A DNA stretch of 64,000 nucleotides from Dolomitihabitans soli (GCF_022213955.1 NZ_JAKNTW010000013.1:248001-312000), one strand, 5' to 3'; shown: positions 8,137-16,880, numbered from the stretch's first letter. Notes: generated by a model from the sequence alone, not told the origin. Numbers and translations: made by a program.

Positions 8137-9557
8137 AGCCGCTCAGGCGGATGCCGACCGGGCTGCGCACCCGTCTGGTGATCACCTTCACCCTGGTGGC
8201 CGTCACCGCGTCCGCGCTGGTCGCCGGGATCGGCTACCAGCTCGTCAGGAACGCCCTGATCAACCGCACCGAACGGGCCGCCCTGTCCGACGTCACGCGC
8301 ACCCTGGAGCAGATCACGGTGCCCATGGGCGACCTCTGGCCGGGTGAACTGCCGCCCACCAGCGAGGAACTGGCCGAGGTGCAGAAGACGCTCGGCGGGC
8401 CCGGCCGCGAGGTCATCGTCCGCTACCAGAGCACCGTCTACCCCGACCGCAACCTGCGGATGGACGACGTGCCCGGCGAGATGCAGGGCCAGGCGCTGCG
8501 CCGGCTGGTCACCCAGCGGGCGGTCATCGACGGCCAGGTCTGGCTGGTCATCGGCACCCAGCCGCACCGGACCGCGCGCGACGGCACCATCCAGCCGACC
8601 GGTATGACGGTGTTCGTGTTCGTCTCCCTCGTCGAGGAACAGCGACTGCTCGCCGACCTGCGCGAAGGACTCGCCCAGGCGGGCGCGATCACGCTGATCA
8701 TCGGGCTCACCGGGGCCCTGCTGTCGGCCCGGCGAGTGCTGCTGCCGGTACGCAGACTCGGCGCGGCGGCCCGCGCGCTGGGCGCCGGTCACCTCGACAC
8801 CCGGTTGCCCGTGCACGGCCGCGACGAGCTGGCCCGGCTCTCCGCGACCTTCAACGACACGGCCTCGGCCCTGGAGAAGAGCGTGAGCGAACTGCGATCC
8901 CTCGAAGCCATCTCCCGCCGTTTCGTCGCCGACGTCTCCCACGAACTGCGGACCCCGCTGACCGCGATGACAGCGGTGACCGACATGCTCAGGGAGGAGG
9001 CCGAGCGGCTGCCCGGGGCCCCCGCCGAGGCGGTCCACCTGGTACTGCACGAGATCGAACGGCTCCGCGTGCTGGTCGCGCACCTCATCGAGGCCAGTCA
9101 CATCGACGCCGGGACCGCCACGCTCCGCCTGGAGCACGTGCTCATCGCCGACGCGATCTGCGACTGCCTGGAGATGCGAGGGTGGAGTGACCAGGTGCGG
9201 GTGAACGTCTCCGAAGGACTGTCGATCTCCCTGGACCCACGCCGCTTCGACCTCATCGTGGCGAACCTGGTGGGCAACGCGCTGCGACACGGTGAGCCGC
9301 CGGTGATGGTCACCGCCCGCGGCACCGACAACGGGCTGGAGGTCAAGGTGCGCGACCATGGAAAGGGCATCCCGCCCGAGGCCATGCCCCATGTCTTCGA
9401 CCGCTTCTTCAAGGCCGAGGCGGGCCGTACGCGGAGTGACGGCAGCGGGCTCGGGCTGTCGATCGCCAGGGCCAACGCCCAGCTCCACGGCGGGACGATC
9501 TCGGTCAGGCGGCAGGAGCCCGGCACCCTCTTCACGGTCTGGCTGCCGCACTCGTGA
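8133..9557 (+). CDS. Membrane sensor histidine kinase (HAMP-HisKA-HATPase)
   Basis: A 474-residue kinase coupled to the response regulator by a GTGA overlap. It has an N-terminal transmembrane helix (~13-35), an extracytoplasmic sensor of ~140 residues, a second helix (AGAITLIIGLTGALLSA), a HAMP region, the H-box FVADVSHELRTPLTAMTAV with the phosphorylated His, and a HATPase domain with N, G1 and G2 boxes (VGNALRHG, VRDHGKGIP, GSGLGLSIA). The signal is probably envelope-related, as in Cse systems, because the next gene encodes a coupled lipoprotein. Confidence 0.91.
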   Translation: MKPLRRMPTGLRTRLVITFTLVAVTASALVAGIGYQLVRNALINRTERAALSDVTRTLEQITVPMGDLWPGELPPTSEELAEVQKTLGGPGREVIVRYQSTVYPDRNLRMDDVPGEMQGQALRRLVTQRAVIDGQVWLVIGTQPHRTARDGTIQPTGMTVFVFVSLVEEQRLLADLREGLAQAGAITLIIGLTGALLSARRVLLPVRRLGAAARALGAGHLDTRLPVHGRDELARLSATFNDTASALEKSVSELRSLEAISRRFVADVSHELRTPLTAMTAVTDMLREEAERLPGAPAEAVHLVLHEIERLRVLVAHLIEASHIDAGTATLRLEHVLIADAICDCLEMRGWSDQVRVNVSEGLSISLDPRRFDLIVANLVGNALRHGEPPVMVTARGTDNGLEVKVRDHGKGIPPEAMPHVFDRFFKAEAGRTRSDGSGLGLSIARANAQLHGGTISVRRQEPGTLFTVWLPHS

Positions 9558-10105
9558 GACGGTACGCCCGGATTCTGCTCGTGCTGCTGCTGGCCGTACC
9601 GATGGGGTGCGGGATAGAGCCCTCCGGAGTGCTGGACCGCGGCAGCGCGCCGGTGATCAGCGCCAACCCCACCTTCGTCACGGTCTACCTGCTGCGAGAG
9701 GGGCGGCTCGAACCGCGCAGGGTCTCGGCCGCGTCGAGCACGATCGAGGACATAGTGGACGCCCTGTTCAAGGCGAGCGAACCGCCCCCGCCGGGCCTGA
9801 AGTCGGGCCTGGCCGGCTTCACGCACGCCGACAGCCAGACCTCGCGGTACGGCCAGGCTGTGCGGAACGACCCCGAGGTGCCCGGCGGGCTGCGGCTGCA
9901 CGTCTTCGTGCGCGGCGACGGCGGGCTCAGCCGCGCCGCCCTCGCCCAGATCACCTGCACGACGATGGGGCTGCCCGAACGGCGGATCTGGGTCGTCCAG
10001 GTCACCCAGATCTCCAGCTCGACCGGGACCCCGCGAAGCTGGGGGGAGCACGTGTGCAGCGAGTTCCGCGATCTGGCCTCGCCGGACGACCGGCTCCCCC
10101 CGTGA
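9554..10105 (+). CDS. Lipoprotein with GerMN-like region, third gene of a two-component operon
   Basis: A 183-residue predicted lipoprotein with signal peptide and lipobox VPMGC (Cys ~19). The body contains VTVYLLREGRLEPRRVSA and a following helix-strand pattern like the GerMN/spore-germination fold used in LpqB-type accessory lipoproteins. It starts with GTG overlapping the kinase stop (GTGA), so it should be made with the kinase and may tune its sensing outside the membrane. The partner role is inferred from coupling. It converges on phoH with four bases between stops. Confidence 0.78.
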   Translation: MRRYARILLVLLLAVPMGCGIEPSGVLDRGSAPVISANPTFVTVYLLREGRLEPRRVSAASSTIEDIVDALFKASEPPPPGLKSGLAGFTHADSQTSRYGQAVRNDPEVPGGLRLHVFVRGDGGLSRAALAQITCTTMGLPERRIWVVQVTQISSSTGTPRSWGEHVCSEFRDLASPDDRLPP

Positions 10106-10109
10106 CCCG

Positions 10110-11450
10110 TCAGACCCCGATGTCCTCCAGCATCTCGGTCACCAGCGCGGCGATCGGCGAGCGCTCGGAACGGGTCAGCGTCACGTGCGCGAACAGCGGA
10201 TGCCCCTTGAGCTTCTCCACCACCGCGACCACTCCGTCGTGCCGGCCCACCCGGAGGTTGTCACGCTGGGCGATGTCGTGGGTGAGCACCACCCGGGAGT
10301 TCGCGCCGATCCGGGAGAGCACGGTGAGCAGCACGCCGCGCTCCAGCGACTGGGCCTCGTCCACGATCACGAACGCGTCGTGCAGCGAACGGCCGCGGAT
10401 GTGGGTGAGCGGCAGCACCTCCAGCATGCCGCGTTCGAGGACCTCCTCGATCACCTCAGGCGTGGTCACCGCGCCCAGCGTGTCGTAGACGGCCTGGGCC
10501 CACGGGCCCATCTTCTCGTTCTCCGAACCGGGGAGGTAGCCGAGGTCCTGGCCGCCCACGGCGTACAGCGGGCGGAAGACGACCACCTTGCGGTGCTGGC
10601 GGCGCTCCAGGACCGCCTCCAGGCCCGCGCACAGGGCCAGCGCGGACTTGCCCGTGCCGGCCCGGCCGCCCATGGACACGATCCCGACCTCGGGGTCCAT
10701 GAGCAGGTCGAGCGCGATGCGCTGCTCGGCGGAGCGGCCGTGCAGTCCGAAGACCTCGCGGTCGCCGCGCACCAGCCGCACGGACTTGTCGGGCAGCATC
10801 CGGCCGAGGGCGGACCCCTGGCTCGACAGCAGCCGCAGACCGGTGTGGCAGGGCAGTTCCCTGGCCTCCTCCAGATCGGCCGTGCCGTGCTCGAAGAGGG
10901 ACGCGACGTCCTCGGTCGTCACCTGGACCTCGGCCATGCCGGTCCAGCCGGACTCGACGACCAGCTCCGCGAGGTACTCCTCGGCGACGAGGCCGATCGA
11001 TGCGGCCTTCACCCGCATCGGCAGATCCTTCGACACCAGCACCACTTCACAGCCCTCCGCGGCCAGCGAGCGGGCCACGGTGAGGATGCGGCTGTCGTTG
11101 TCGCCCAGCCGGAAACCGACCGGCAGGATCGACGGGTCGCTGTGGTTGAGCTCCACCCTTATCGTGCCCTCGCCGACCGGCATGGGCTCGTCCAGCCTGC
11201 CGTGCGTGATCCGCAGATCATCGAGGTAACGGAGGGCCTTACGGGCGAAGTACCCCAGCTCGGGGTGGTGCCGCTTGGCCTCCAGCTCTGTGATCACGAC
11301 GATCGGCAGAACCACCTCGTGCTCGGCGAACCTGGTCATTGCCGCCGGGTCGGCGAGCAGGACCGAGGTGTCGAGCACGTAAGTCCGCCGCTTGGCACGG
11401 CGGCGGGACGGTGATTTGCGTGAGGATGGGTTACTCGAGGACACTGCCAC
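10110..11450 (-). CDS. PhoH2-type protein: PIN domain plus PhoH ATPase
   Basis: A 446-residue two-domain protein. The N-terminal PIN nuclease domain (~22-150) shows [13 protein letters not shown] and the acidic set [13 protein letters not shown]. The C-terminal PhoH ATPase has Walker [13 protein letters not shown] and Walker [12 protein letters not shown]. Such PIN-PhoH fusions (PhoH2) are described as RNA-unwinding, RNA-cleaving enzymes in mycobacteria. It is preceded by GGGAG five bases before the GTG. The upstream 267 bases contain its promoter; nothing else could be identified there. No antitoxin-like gene (phoAT) is visible immediately upstream. Confidence 0.93.
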   Translation of the reverse strand: MAVSSSNPSSRKSPSRRRAKRRTYVLDTSVLLADPAAMTRFAEHEVVLPIVVITELEAKRHHPELGYFARKALRYLDDLRITHGRLDEPMPVGEGTIRVELNHSDPSILPVGFRLGDNDSRILTVARSLAAEGCEVVLVSKDLPMRVKAASIGLVAEEYLAELVVESGWTGMAEVQVTTEDVASLFEHGTADLEEARELPCHTGLRLLSSQGSALGRMLPDKSVRLVRGDREVFGLHGRSAEQRIALDLLMDPEVGIVSMGGRAGTGKSALALCAGLEAVLERRQHRKVVVFRPLYAVGGQDLGYLPGSENEKMGPWAQAVYDTLGAVTTPEVIEEVLERGMLEVLPLTHIRGRSLHDAFVIVDEAQSLERGVLLTVLSRIGANSRVVLTHDIAQRDNLRVGRHDGVVAVVEKLKGHPLFAHVTLTRSERSPIAALVTEMLEDIGV

Positions 11451-11717
11451 GCGTTCTCCCCCGGGCGCCAGTGGGATGGACGCCCTGACCAGATGAGGTG
11501 GGATGCGGACCGGACCCGGAACTGCGCTCGGACCATGCCGAGACGGCGCCGAATTCCGGCCCCCCTCAACAGGTGGTTGCGCAAAGGCGGGCCCTCTCCG
11601 GAGTAGGCGGACTCTGCCCGCCTGCCTCCTACGGTACGTCCTGAATACCCGGTCCCCAATACGTCAAGCCTGTCCGAAAGGGGGTGTTCACGTGCCGTTT
11701 CCAGCGCGCATACCGTC

Positions 11718-12479
11718 TCAGGTGCCGTACCGCCTGTGCCGCGCGGCATAGGATCGCAGCGCCCGCAGGAAGTCGACCCTGCGGAAATCCGGCCAGTAGG
11801 CCTCGCAGAAGTAGAACTCCGAGTGGGCGCTCTGCCAGAGCAGGAATCCGGAGAGTCGCTGCTCCCCCGAGGTCCGGATGACCAGATCCGGGTCGGGCAG
11901 GCCGCGCGTGTAGAGATGCTCCGCGATGTGCTCCACATCGAGGACCTCGACGAGGTCCTCGATGCTCGCCCCCTTGCTGGCGTGCTCCTGGAGGAGAGAG
12001 CGCACCGCATCAGCGATCTCACGTCTTCCTCCATACCCAACTGCAACGTTCACAATCAGCCCGGGTCGGTGCGATGTGGCTTCTTTAGCATCTTTCAGGA
12101 CACGAGCTGTGTGATCGGGCAGCAGATCAAGGGCTCCCATGGGGTTGATGTGCCAGTCGTCGGCGACCAGCTCCTGCACCACATCTTCGATGATCTTCAT
12201 CAACGGCTCGATCTCGCCCTTGGGACGAGTGAGGTTGTCGCTGGACAGCATCCAGATGGTGACGATCTCGACGCCCGCCTCGCGGCACCACGCCACCAAC
12301 TCGGCGATCTTGTCCGCGCCCTTGCGATGCCCGCGGGCCACGTCGGCCATGCCCATCGAACGCGCCCAGCGGCGGTTGCCGTCGATGATGACGCCGACGT
12401 GCCTGGGAATCATGTCGCGGCGAAGCTTCACCTCCAGCCGGCGTTCGTACAGACGGTAGGCCACGTCGCGGACGCCCAT
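11718..12479 (-). CDS. uppS: Isoprenyl transferase (cis-prenyltransferase, UppS family)
   Basis: A 253-residue cytosolic cis-prenyltransferase that condenses isopentenyl diphosphate onto an allylic diphosphate to give polyprenyl carriers for wall synthesis. Diagnostic motifs are HVGVIIDGNRRWA (catalytic Asp of DGNRRWA, ~27-39), DNLTRP, YGGRREI, and the C-terminal DLVIRTSGEQRLSGFLLWQ and EFYFCEAYWPDF. The ATG is preceded by GGAGG at good spacing. Product chain length (undeca-, deca- or shorter) cannot be told from sequence alone; actinobacteria often carry more than one paralog. Confidence 0.94.
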   Translation of the reverse strand: MGVRDVAYRLYERRLEVKLRRDMIPRHVGVIIDGNRRWARSMGMADVARGHRKGADKIAELVAWCREAGVEIVTIWMLSSDNLTRPKGEIEPLMKIIEDVVQELVADDWHINPMGALDLLPDHTARVLKDAKEATSHRPGLIVNVAVGYGGRREIADAVRSLLQEHASKGASIEDLVEVLDVEHIAEHLYTRGLPDPDLVIRTSGEQRLSGFLLWQSAHSEFYFCEAYWPDFRRVDFLRALRSYAARHRRYGT

Positions 12480-12525
12480 CGAATCCTCCCTCCGGCCGGT
12501 GCCATGCCCGGACCACAGGCAATTA

Positions 12526-13101
12526 TCACCGCCTTCTGGAGGTGCCTGCCCCCTCTACGGGGTTCCTGCCGCGTTCCCGCACAGGTTCTCCACATCCTTC
12601 GCCCAGGCAGCGCTCGACCTCCGTGACGAGTTCGCCGAGAAACTCACCCAGTTGCGCCGAGGTGAGTACGGCACGCAGCCCGAGCCCGCCCGCACCCCAC
12701 GCCTCGACGATCGCCCGCCTGGTGAGCCGCCATTCCCCCGGCGCCGGACGGTCCCGCGCCTGGATCCAGATCGGCCGGGTCCGCAGCAGGCAGCGCAGCT
12801 CGCCGCCACCCGCCACATCGGCCCGCTCACGGCACCTGAACGCGAACAACTCCGTCTCCGGCCCCTCCCCGGGAAAACGGTCGTCCGGATCGACCCAGCA
12901 CCCGCCCTGCTCGGCCCGCGCCGCCGCCACCCCCAGCGCCAGCCGCGCCAGAACCCACCCGCACCGCTCCCCCACCATCCCGTACGGCGTGCCGTCCCGG
13001 CGAAGCTCAAGAACGACCTCGTACGGCACGCCGACGCTGTCCGTACAGGTCAGCGGAGTAACGGTCAGATATGACCCGTCCACGCAGCGAAGTCCCCCCA
13101 T
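12526..13101 (-). CDS. Hypothetical protein downstream of the MNIO locus
   Basis: About 191 residues, no family recognised. Starts at ATG 13101 (MGGLRCVDGSYLTVTP); the open frame continues upstream through a 7-bp tandem repeat, which I do not believe is coding. It contains seven cysteines spread along the chain, no signal peptide and no membrane helix. The first half looks alpha/beta (YEVVLELRRDGTPYGMVGE); the C-terminal part looks helical (QLGEFLGELVTEVERCLGE). Same strand as the MNIO operon but separated from it by a 236-base gap, so co-transcription is uncertain. Codon use fits its neighbours. Confidence 0.6.
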   Translation of the reverse strand: MGGLRCVDGSYLTVTPLTCTDSVGVPYEVVLELRRDGTPYGMVGERCGWVLARLALGVAAARAEQGGCWVDPDDRFPGEGPETELFAFRCRERADVAGGGELRCLLRTRPIWIQARDRPAPGEWRLTRRAIVEAWGAGGLGLRAVLTSAQLGEFLGELVTEVERCLGEGCGEPVRERGRNPVEGAGTSRRR

Positions 13102-13200
13102 GCCTGTGAGGTATCCCCGGCGGACCCACTCAAACTCCGGCCGGCGATGACGCCGCAGACGGAGGGCCGGAGTCGTTCCGTCCAGCCGATTCCGATCCGC

Positions 13201-13268
13201 CCGCCGCCCGCCGCCCGCCGCCCGCCGCCCGCCGCCCGCCGCCCGCCGCCCGCCGCCCGCCGCCCGCG
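13201..13268. repeat. 7-bp tandem repeat (CCGCCGC, nine copies plus partial)
   Basis: Nine exact copies of CCGCCGC followed by a partial copy, all G or C, in the gap between the downstream Gly/Cys-tail protein and the hypothetical gene. Because 7 is not a multiple of 3, copy-number changes shift frame; the open frame running through it repeats R-R-A-A-G-G-G every 21 bases. It may be a slippage hotspot. The rest of this 236-base gap shows no other feature. Confidence 0.9.
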
Positions 13269-13337
13269 ACGAGTTTGCCCGTATGGAGACGCTCGGGGAG
13301 CCGGCCGAAGAACCGGCGCGGTCATCGTCGCGGAAAC

Positions 13338-14333
13338 CTAGCTGCCGCCACACCCTCCGCCGCAACCCCCGCCACAGCCACCACCACCGCCGCCCCCGCC
13401 ACCGGACCCTCCGTCGGAGCCCCCGCCGCCGTAGTCGCCCCCGCCGTAGCCACCCCCGCCGTAGGAGTCGCCTCCCACCGAACCACCGCCGCAGGCACCC
13501 GTCGCGCAGCCCGAACCGCCCGCCACGGCGTTCTTCTTCTCTTCTGCGTCGAGTTGGTCGGCCAATTCGTTGTCACCGGCCTCGCTCAGGCCGTACAGCG
13601 CGACGGGAAAGCCCACGGCGGCCGAGAGACCCGCGCCGGCGGGCACCGGGCCGCCCCTGAGGTGGACGCGCTGGGCCACCGCCAGCTCCTCGCGGCCGGC
13701 GAGGGTGACGACGTTGCGCAGGCCGCGGCGGAGGCGGCGGCCGGCGATCAGGCCGACGACGCCCATGCCGCCCGCGACCGCCACCGCGGCGAAGGAGAGG
13801 ACGTTGACGACCGCGGGCCCCACGGCGACCAGCGCCACCATGCCCGCGGCGAGCACGACGGCCCCGGCCGAGACGATCCTGAGCCTGGCCACCAGGCGGG
13901 ACGTCGGCACGAAGCTGCCGTCGGGAACGAGCAGCCCTCTGCCCGTGAGGTGATAGCGCAGCCCGTGGATCGCGGGGCTGTCGGCCAGCTCGCGGCGGAG
14001 GTCGCCGGCGGAGCAACCGCCCGGACGGGCGGCGACGGCGTCGAGCACCGCCTGCTCCACCGCCTCCGCCGAGGAAGGCGCCCCGTGCACCGGGTTGATC
14101 GCGCCGCCGCGGGAGACCCGGATCGCACCCGATCTGGCGAGCACCGCGAGCGCGGTGTTGATCGCCCGCCGCGGACCGCCCGCGAGGTAGGCGAGCGGGT
14201 AGGGGCCGAGTTGGCCGGCACGTCCGATGGCACTGAGCGAACGCACCCTGCGGTACTCCCGCCGTGCCTCGGCTCTCGTCGATCCGACCAGAGCCGCGGC
14301 CAGCGCACCAAGGATGAGAAAGACGAACTCCAC
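13338..14333 (-). CDS. TIGR04222-type membrane protein with Gly/Cys-rich C-terminal tail (paralog B)
   Basis: A 331-residue protein of the TIGR04222 type. It has an N-terminal membrane helix (~2-17), a cytoplasmic region with [14 protein letters not shown] then RVSRGGAINPVHG, two central helices (~147-195), and a long tail from ~270. The tail holds C-A-T-G-A-C (Cys ~276 and 281), Gly/Ser/Tyr repeats, and a terminus with three evenly spaced Cys (CGGGCGGGCGGS, ~320, 324, 328). It starts at GTG 14333 with GGGAGG four bases upstream and follows the MNIO partner gene by 45 bases. I infer it is a substrate of the MNIO oxidase; its function is unknown. Confidence 0.85.
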   Translation of the reverse strand: MEFVFLILGALAAALVGSTRAEARREYRRVRSLSAIGRAGQLGPYPLAYLAGGPRRAINTALAVLARSGAIRVSRGGAINPVHGAPSSAEAVEQAVLDAVAARPGGCSAGDLRRELADSPAIHGLRYHLTGRGLLVPDGSFVPTSRLVARLRIVSAGAVVLAAGMVALVAVGPAVVNVLSFAAVAVAGGMGVVGLIAGRRLRRGLRNVVTLAGREELAVAQRVHLRGGPVPAGAGLSAAVGFPVALYGLSEAGDNELADQLDAEEKKNAVAGGSGCATGACGGGSVGGDSYGGGGYGGGDYGGGGSDGGSGGGGGGGGGCGGGCGGGCGGS

Positions 14334-14378
14334 TCCGCCTCCCGGGGGGAAGGAGGGGGCCGTGATGGGCCCCGTCTG

Positions 14379-14987
14379 CTATGTAGACGCGCGCCGGGCC
14401 CGCCGAGTTTCCCGCACGCGCGACCAGAATCCGCGACGGCGGGGAGCGGGCGGTTCGGCGGGCCCGGGAGCGAGCCAGTCGGCGAAGGCACGGGCGTCGG
14501 CACGGGAGCCGCCCGGCGGTTTGGGCCGGCCCTCGGCGTACGACGCGAAGAGTGCGGGGAACTCGCCGCCGAGGGAGCCGACCAGGTCCGGCGCGCTCAG
14601 CGCCACCAGCCCGCGCCGCTTCGCGATCAGGGAGGCCGCCTGGATCGCGAGCCGCCGCTCGTCGAAGCCGACCGGCCCGGGACCACCGGCCACCAGCGCC
14701 GCCAGCAACTCCCGCTGCGCCGCGGCCAGCCTCGCCCGCGCGTCCGGCGGGCCGCCCTCACCGACGTCGGGCACGAGACCTCGCGTCTCTGAGGCCGGCG
14801 AACCGCCCCCGCCAGGTCCAGCCACCGGACCTCGCCTCCCTGCCTCGGTCGAACTCGACGAACCGCTCCCCCCAGGCCCAGCCACCGGACCTCGCCCGCC
14901 CGACGCGGTCGAACCCAGCGAGCCGGCCTCAGCCACCGGACCTCGCCCATCTGACGCGGTCGAACTCAGTGAGCCGGCCTCAGTCAT
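14379..14987 (-). CDS. Probable MNIO partner protein (SCO6045-like C-terminal domain) with repetitive N terminus
   Basis: A 202-residue protein. Residues ~1-80 are low-complexity Gly/Ser/Pro repeats built on E-A-G-S-L-x-S-T-A-S-x-G-R-G-P-V-A (17 residues), encoded by the 51/60-bp repeats described separately. Residues ~82-180 form a compact helical domain (ARLAAAQRELLAALVAGG, AIQAASLIAKRRGLVALS, PDLVGSLGGEFPALFASYA), like the small proteins encoded beside DUF692 in Streptomyces (recalled as SCO6045-like). MNIO partners usually bind the precursor and present it to the oxidase. The start could lie further in, for example a GTG in RGLVPDVGEGG; ATG 14987 is the first in frame. Confidence 0.72.
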   Translation of the reverse strand: MTEAGSLSSTASDGRGPVAEAGSLGSTASGGRGPVAGPGGSGSSSSTEAGRRGPVAGPGGGGSPASETRGLVPDVGEGGPPDARARLAAAQRELLAALVAGGPGPVGFDERRLAIQAASLIAKRRGLVALSAPDLVGSLGGEFPALFASYAEGRPKPPGGSRADARAFADWLAPGPAEPPAPRRRGFWSRVRETRRARRAST

Positions 14988-15063
14988 CGGGCATCACCCG
15001 TCTGACGCGGTCGGACTCGGCAAGCCGGCTTCAGCCACCGGACACCACCCGCCTCACGCGGTC
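14780..15063. repeat. Tandem repeat array seeded by the 3' end of the MNIO gene (51- and 60-bp periods)
   Basis: On the minus strand, units begin with GACCGCGTC followed by a version of GGTCCGGTGGCTGA. The element complementary to GACCGCGT lies at 15055-15063 (inside the MNIO gene), 15004-15012, 14953-14961, 14902-14910 and 14842-14850, with one more degraded copy towards 14780. Spacing is therefore 51, 51, 51, 60 and about 60 bases. The first unit encodes the MNIO C terminus [10 protein letters not shown] and stop; the others are read in another frame as the N terminus of the next protein. Periods are multiples of 3, so copy changes keep that frame. Confidence 0.85.
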
Positions 15064-15840
15064 CAGCTCGGCGGCCAGGGCGGCGTCGCTCGGGTAGGCG
15101 TCGTCCCACTCCAGCAGCACGCCCGGCGGGCGGGTGCGGGCGCACAACTCGGCGAGCAGGTCGAGCACGTCCGGCGGCACCGACGCCGTGTGGGTGTCGT
15201 GCCAGACGCCCTCGTGCAGGTGCCCGCCGGCCACGTGCACGTAGGCGAGCGCGTCGAGCGGCAGACCGTCGAGCGCCTCGCGGGCGTCCAGCCCCAGGTT
15301 GACCTGGTTGGTATAGAGGTTGGCCACGTCGATCAGCAGCCCGACCCCGGTTCGTTCGACCAGTTCGCCCAGGAACTGCGCCTCGGTCAGCTCGTCGCCG
15401 GGCCAGCCGAACAGCGCGGCCACGTTCTCCAGCGCCAGGGGCACCGGCAGGGCCGCCTGCGCCTGCCGTACGTTCTGCACGATGACCGACAGCGCGTCGC
15501 GGGTGCGCGGGACGGGCAGCAGGTGCCCGGCCTCCATGCCGCCCGCGCGTACGAACGCGAGGTGCTCGCTGACCAGTGGCGCGTCCAGCGCCCGCGCGCA
15601 CGCCGCCAGGTGCGCGAGGCCCTCGGGCGCGGGCGGTTCGGCGCCGCCGAGGCCGAGCCCCACTCCGTGCGGGATGACGGGGATCCCCTTCGAGCGCAGC
15701 ACACGCAGGGATTCGGGCAGGCGGGCAGGGCGGAGACTCTCGGCGATGACCTCCACGAACTCCACACCCGGCAGCCGCTCCACGGTCAGGTCGATCTCGG
15801 CGCGCCAGCCGATGCCGATCCCGAGCTCCTCGGCCGTCAC
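15031..15840 (-). CDS. DUF692 multinuclear non-heme iron oxidase (MNIO)
   Basis: A 269-residue TIM-barrel enzyme of the DUF692/MbnB/TglH family, which uses an iron cluster and O2 to modify Cys (or other) residues of ribosomal peptides. It opens [12 protein letters not shown]. Expected metal-ligand positions are all present: H58 in IPHGVGLG, E92-H93 in VSEHLAF, E138 in [10 protein letters not shown]171 and N174 in [13 protein letters not shown]202 and H207 in [13 protein letters not shown]215 and H217 in WHDTHTA, E244 in LLEWDD. The GTG start overlaps the stop of the upstream TIGR04222 gene (GTGA); a longer frame upstream only reads its Gly tail out of frame. Confidence 0.93.
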   Translation of the reverse strand: MTAEELGIGIGWRAEIDLTVERLPGVEFVEVIAESLRPARLPESLRVLRSKGIPVIPHGVGLGLGGAEPPAPEGLAHLAACARALDAPLVSEHLAFVRAGGMEAGHLLPVPRTRDALSVIVQNVRQAQAALPVPLALENVAALFGWPGDELTEAQFLGELVERTGVGLLIDVANLYTNQVNLGLDAREALDGLPLDALAYVHVAGGHLHEGVWHDTHTASVPPDVLDLLAELCARTRPPGVLLEWDDAYPSDAALAAELDRVRRVVSGG

Positions 15841-16880
15841 CCCCCACCACCGCCTCCGCCGCCGCACCCGCCGCCGCCACCCCCGCCGCATCCCCCTATA
15901 CCGCCGCCCCTGGACCAATTGCCGGAGCCTCCGGAACCTCCCGAGCCGCCGCGAAACCAACCGCGAAACCAACCGCCTGAGCCGGTTCCTGCCGCGTCTC
16001 GGGCCGGGTAGTCCTCGCCCGAGGAGCCCAGCCAGGCGCCGTCCGCGTACGCGCCGTCGTACGAGCCCGTGTAGGAGCCGCAGTGACCGGGAGCGCAGGA
16101 ACTCGCGCGGTCATGGCTGTGCGCGGGAGTACGGGCGTCCGTGCGCAGCGCGTCGGCGAGGTCGCGGTCGGGCAGCCTGGTCAGCCCGCGCAGCGCCACG
16201 GGGACGAGATCGGTCGTGCTCCGCGCCGCGCCGTCGGCCGTCAGGGTGCCCGCGCCCGCCCGCGCGAGCAGCGCGCGGCCCGCCGCCGACACCGGGGTGG
16301 CCAGCCGCCCACGCAGCCAGTACGCGCACGCCAGGGCCGTCGCCAGGGCCGCCACCGCGATGACCAGTGGCACCACGTACACGCCGCCGGTCATGCTGAG
16401 GACGGCGACCATCGCCGCCGGCACGGCGAGGCCCTTGAGCACCCCGATCGTGCGGCGGACGCGGTGCGTCTCCGCGGGCGACAGCAGGAGCCGTTCACCG
16501 GCCAGCCGCTTGGCGATCTGCTGGATCGGGATCTGCGCGCCGGCCCGGCGCCGGATCCGCGCGGCCGGCTGACCGCGCCTCCTCATCCGCACGACTTGGT
16601 ACACCGCGTGCTCCACGGGCAGCCCGCGGTCGGGCGTGAACCCTTGGACCGGCCGTACCGTGCCGTCACGGGCGACCCGGACGGCGTCCTGCCCGATCAG
16701 GGACACCATCGCCGTGTTGACCGTCCGCCGTGGGCCGCCCGCGAGGTAGGCCGCCTCGTAGAGGTCGAGGGACCGGTCCGCCCGGGGTCTGGCCCAGATC
16801 AGCGAGACGCCGAACCACGCTGCGATGAGCGCCACCGGGAGCAGCAGCGTCAGGGAGACCGAGTAGAGCACCACATCCAA
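15837..16880 (-). CDS. TIGR04222-type membrane protein with Gly/Cys-rich C-terminal tail (paralog A)
   Basis: A 347-residue paralog of the protein at 13338-14333. It has an N-terminal membrane helix (~4-30), [14 protein letters not shown] and [13 protein letters not shown], two central helices (~145-190), then a tail with C-A-P-G-H-C (Cys ~262 and 267), aromatic/Gly spacers ([24 protein letters not shown]) and a terminal poly-Gly run with two Cys (~331 and 339). The TTG start is chosen because AGGAGG lies six bases upstream. It is the first gene of the operon and is coupled to the MNIO gene by a GTGA overlap, which makes it a strong candidate substrate. Confidence 0.85.
   Translation of the reverse strand: MDVVLYSVSLTLLLPVALIAAWFGVSLIWARPRADRSLDLYEAAYLAGGPRRTVNTAMVSLIGQDAVRVARDGTVRPVQGFTPDRGLPVEHAVYQVVRMRRRGQPAARIRRRAGAQIPIQQIAKRLAGERLLLSPAETHRVRRTIGVLKGLAVPAAMVAVLSMTGGVYVVPLVIAVAALATALACAYWLRGRLATPVSAAGRALLARAGAGTLTADGAARSTTDLVPVALRGLTRLPDRDLADALRTDARTPAHSHDRASSCAPGHCGSYTGSYDGAYADGAWLGSSGEDYPARDAAGTGSGGWFRGWFRGGSGGSGGSGNWSRGGGIGGCGGGGGGGCGGGGGGGG

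Noticed and set aside
15841-15972. Longer N terminus for the MNIO protein (extra Arg-rich 44 residues)
   Set aside because: It reads the Gly tail of the upstream protein out of frame. The GTG at 15840 in a GTGA overlap gives the normal family N terminus.
14227-16011. A 594-codon plus-strand frame opposite the MNIO locus
   Set aside because: The minus strand encodes the MNIO ligands and the conserved TIGR04222 segments; the plus frame is repetitive Pro/Arg/Ser.
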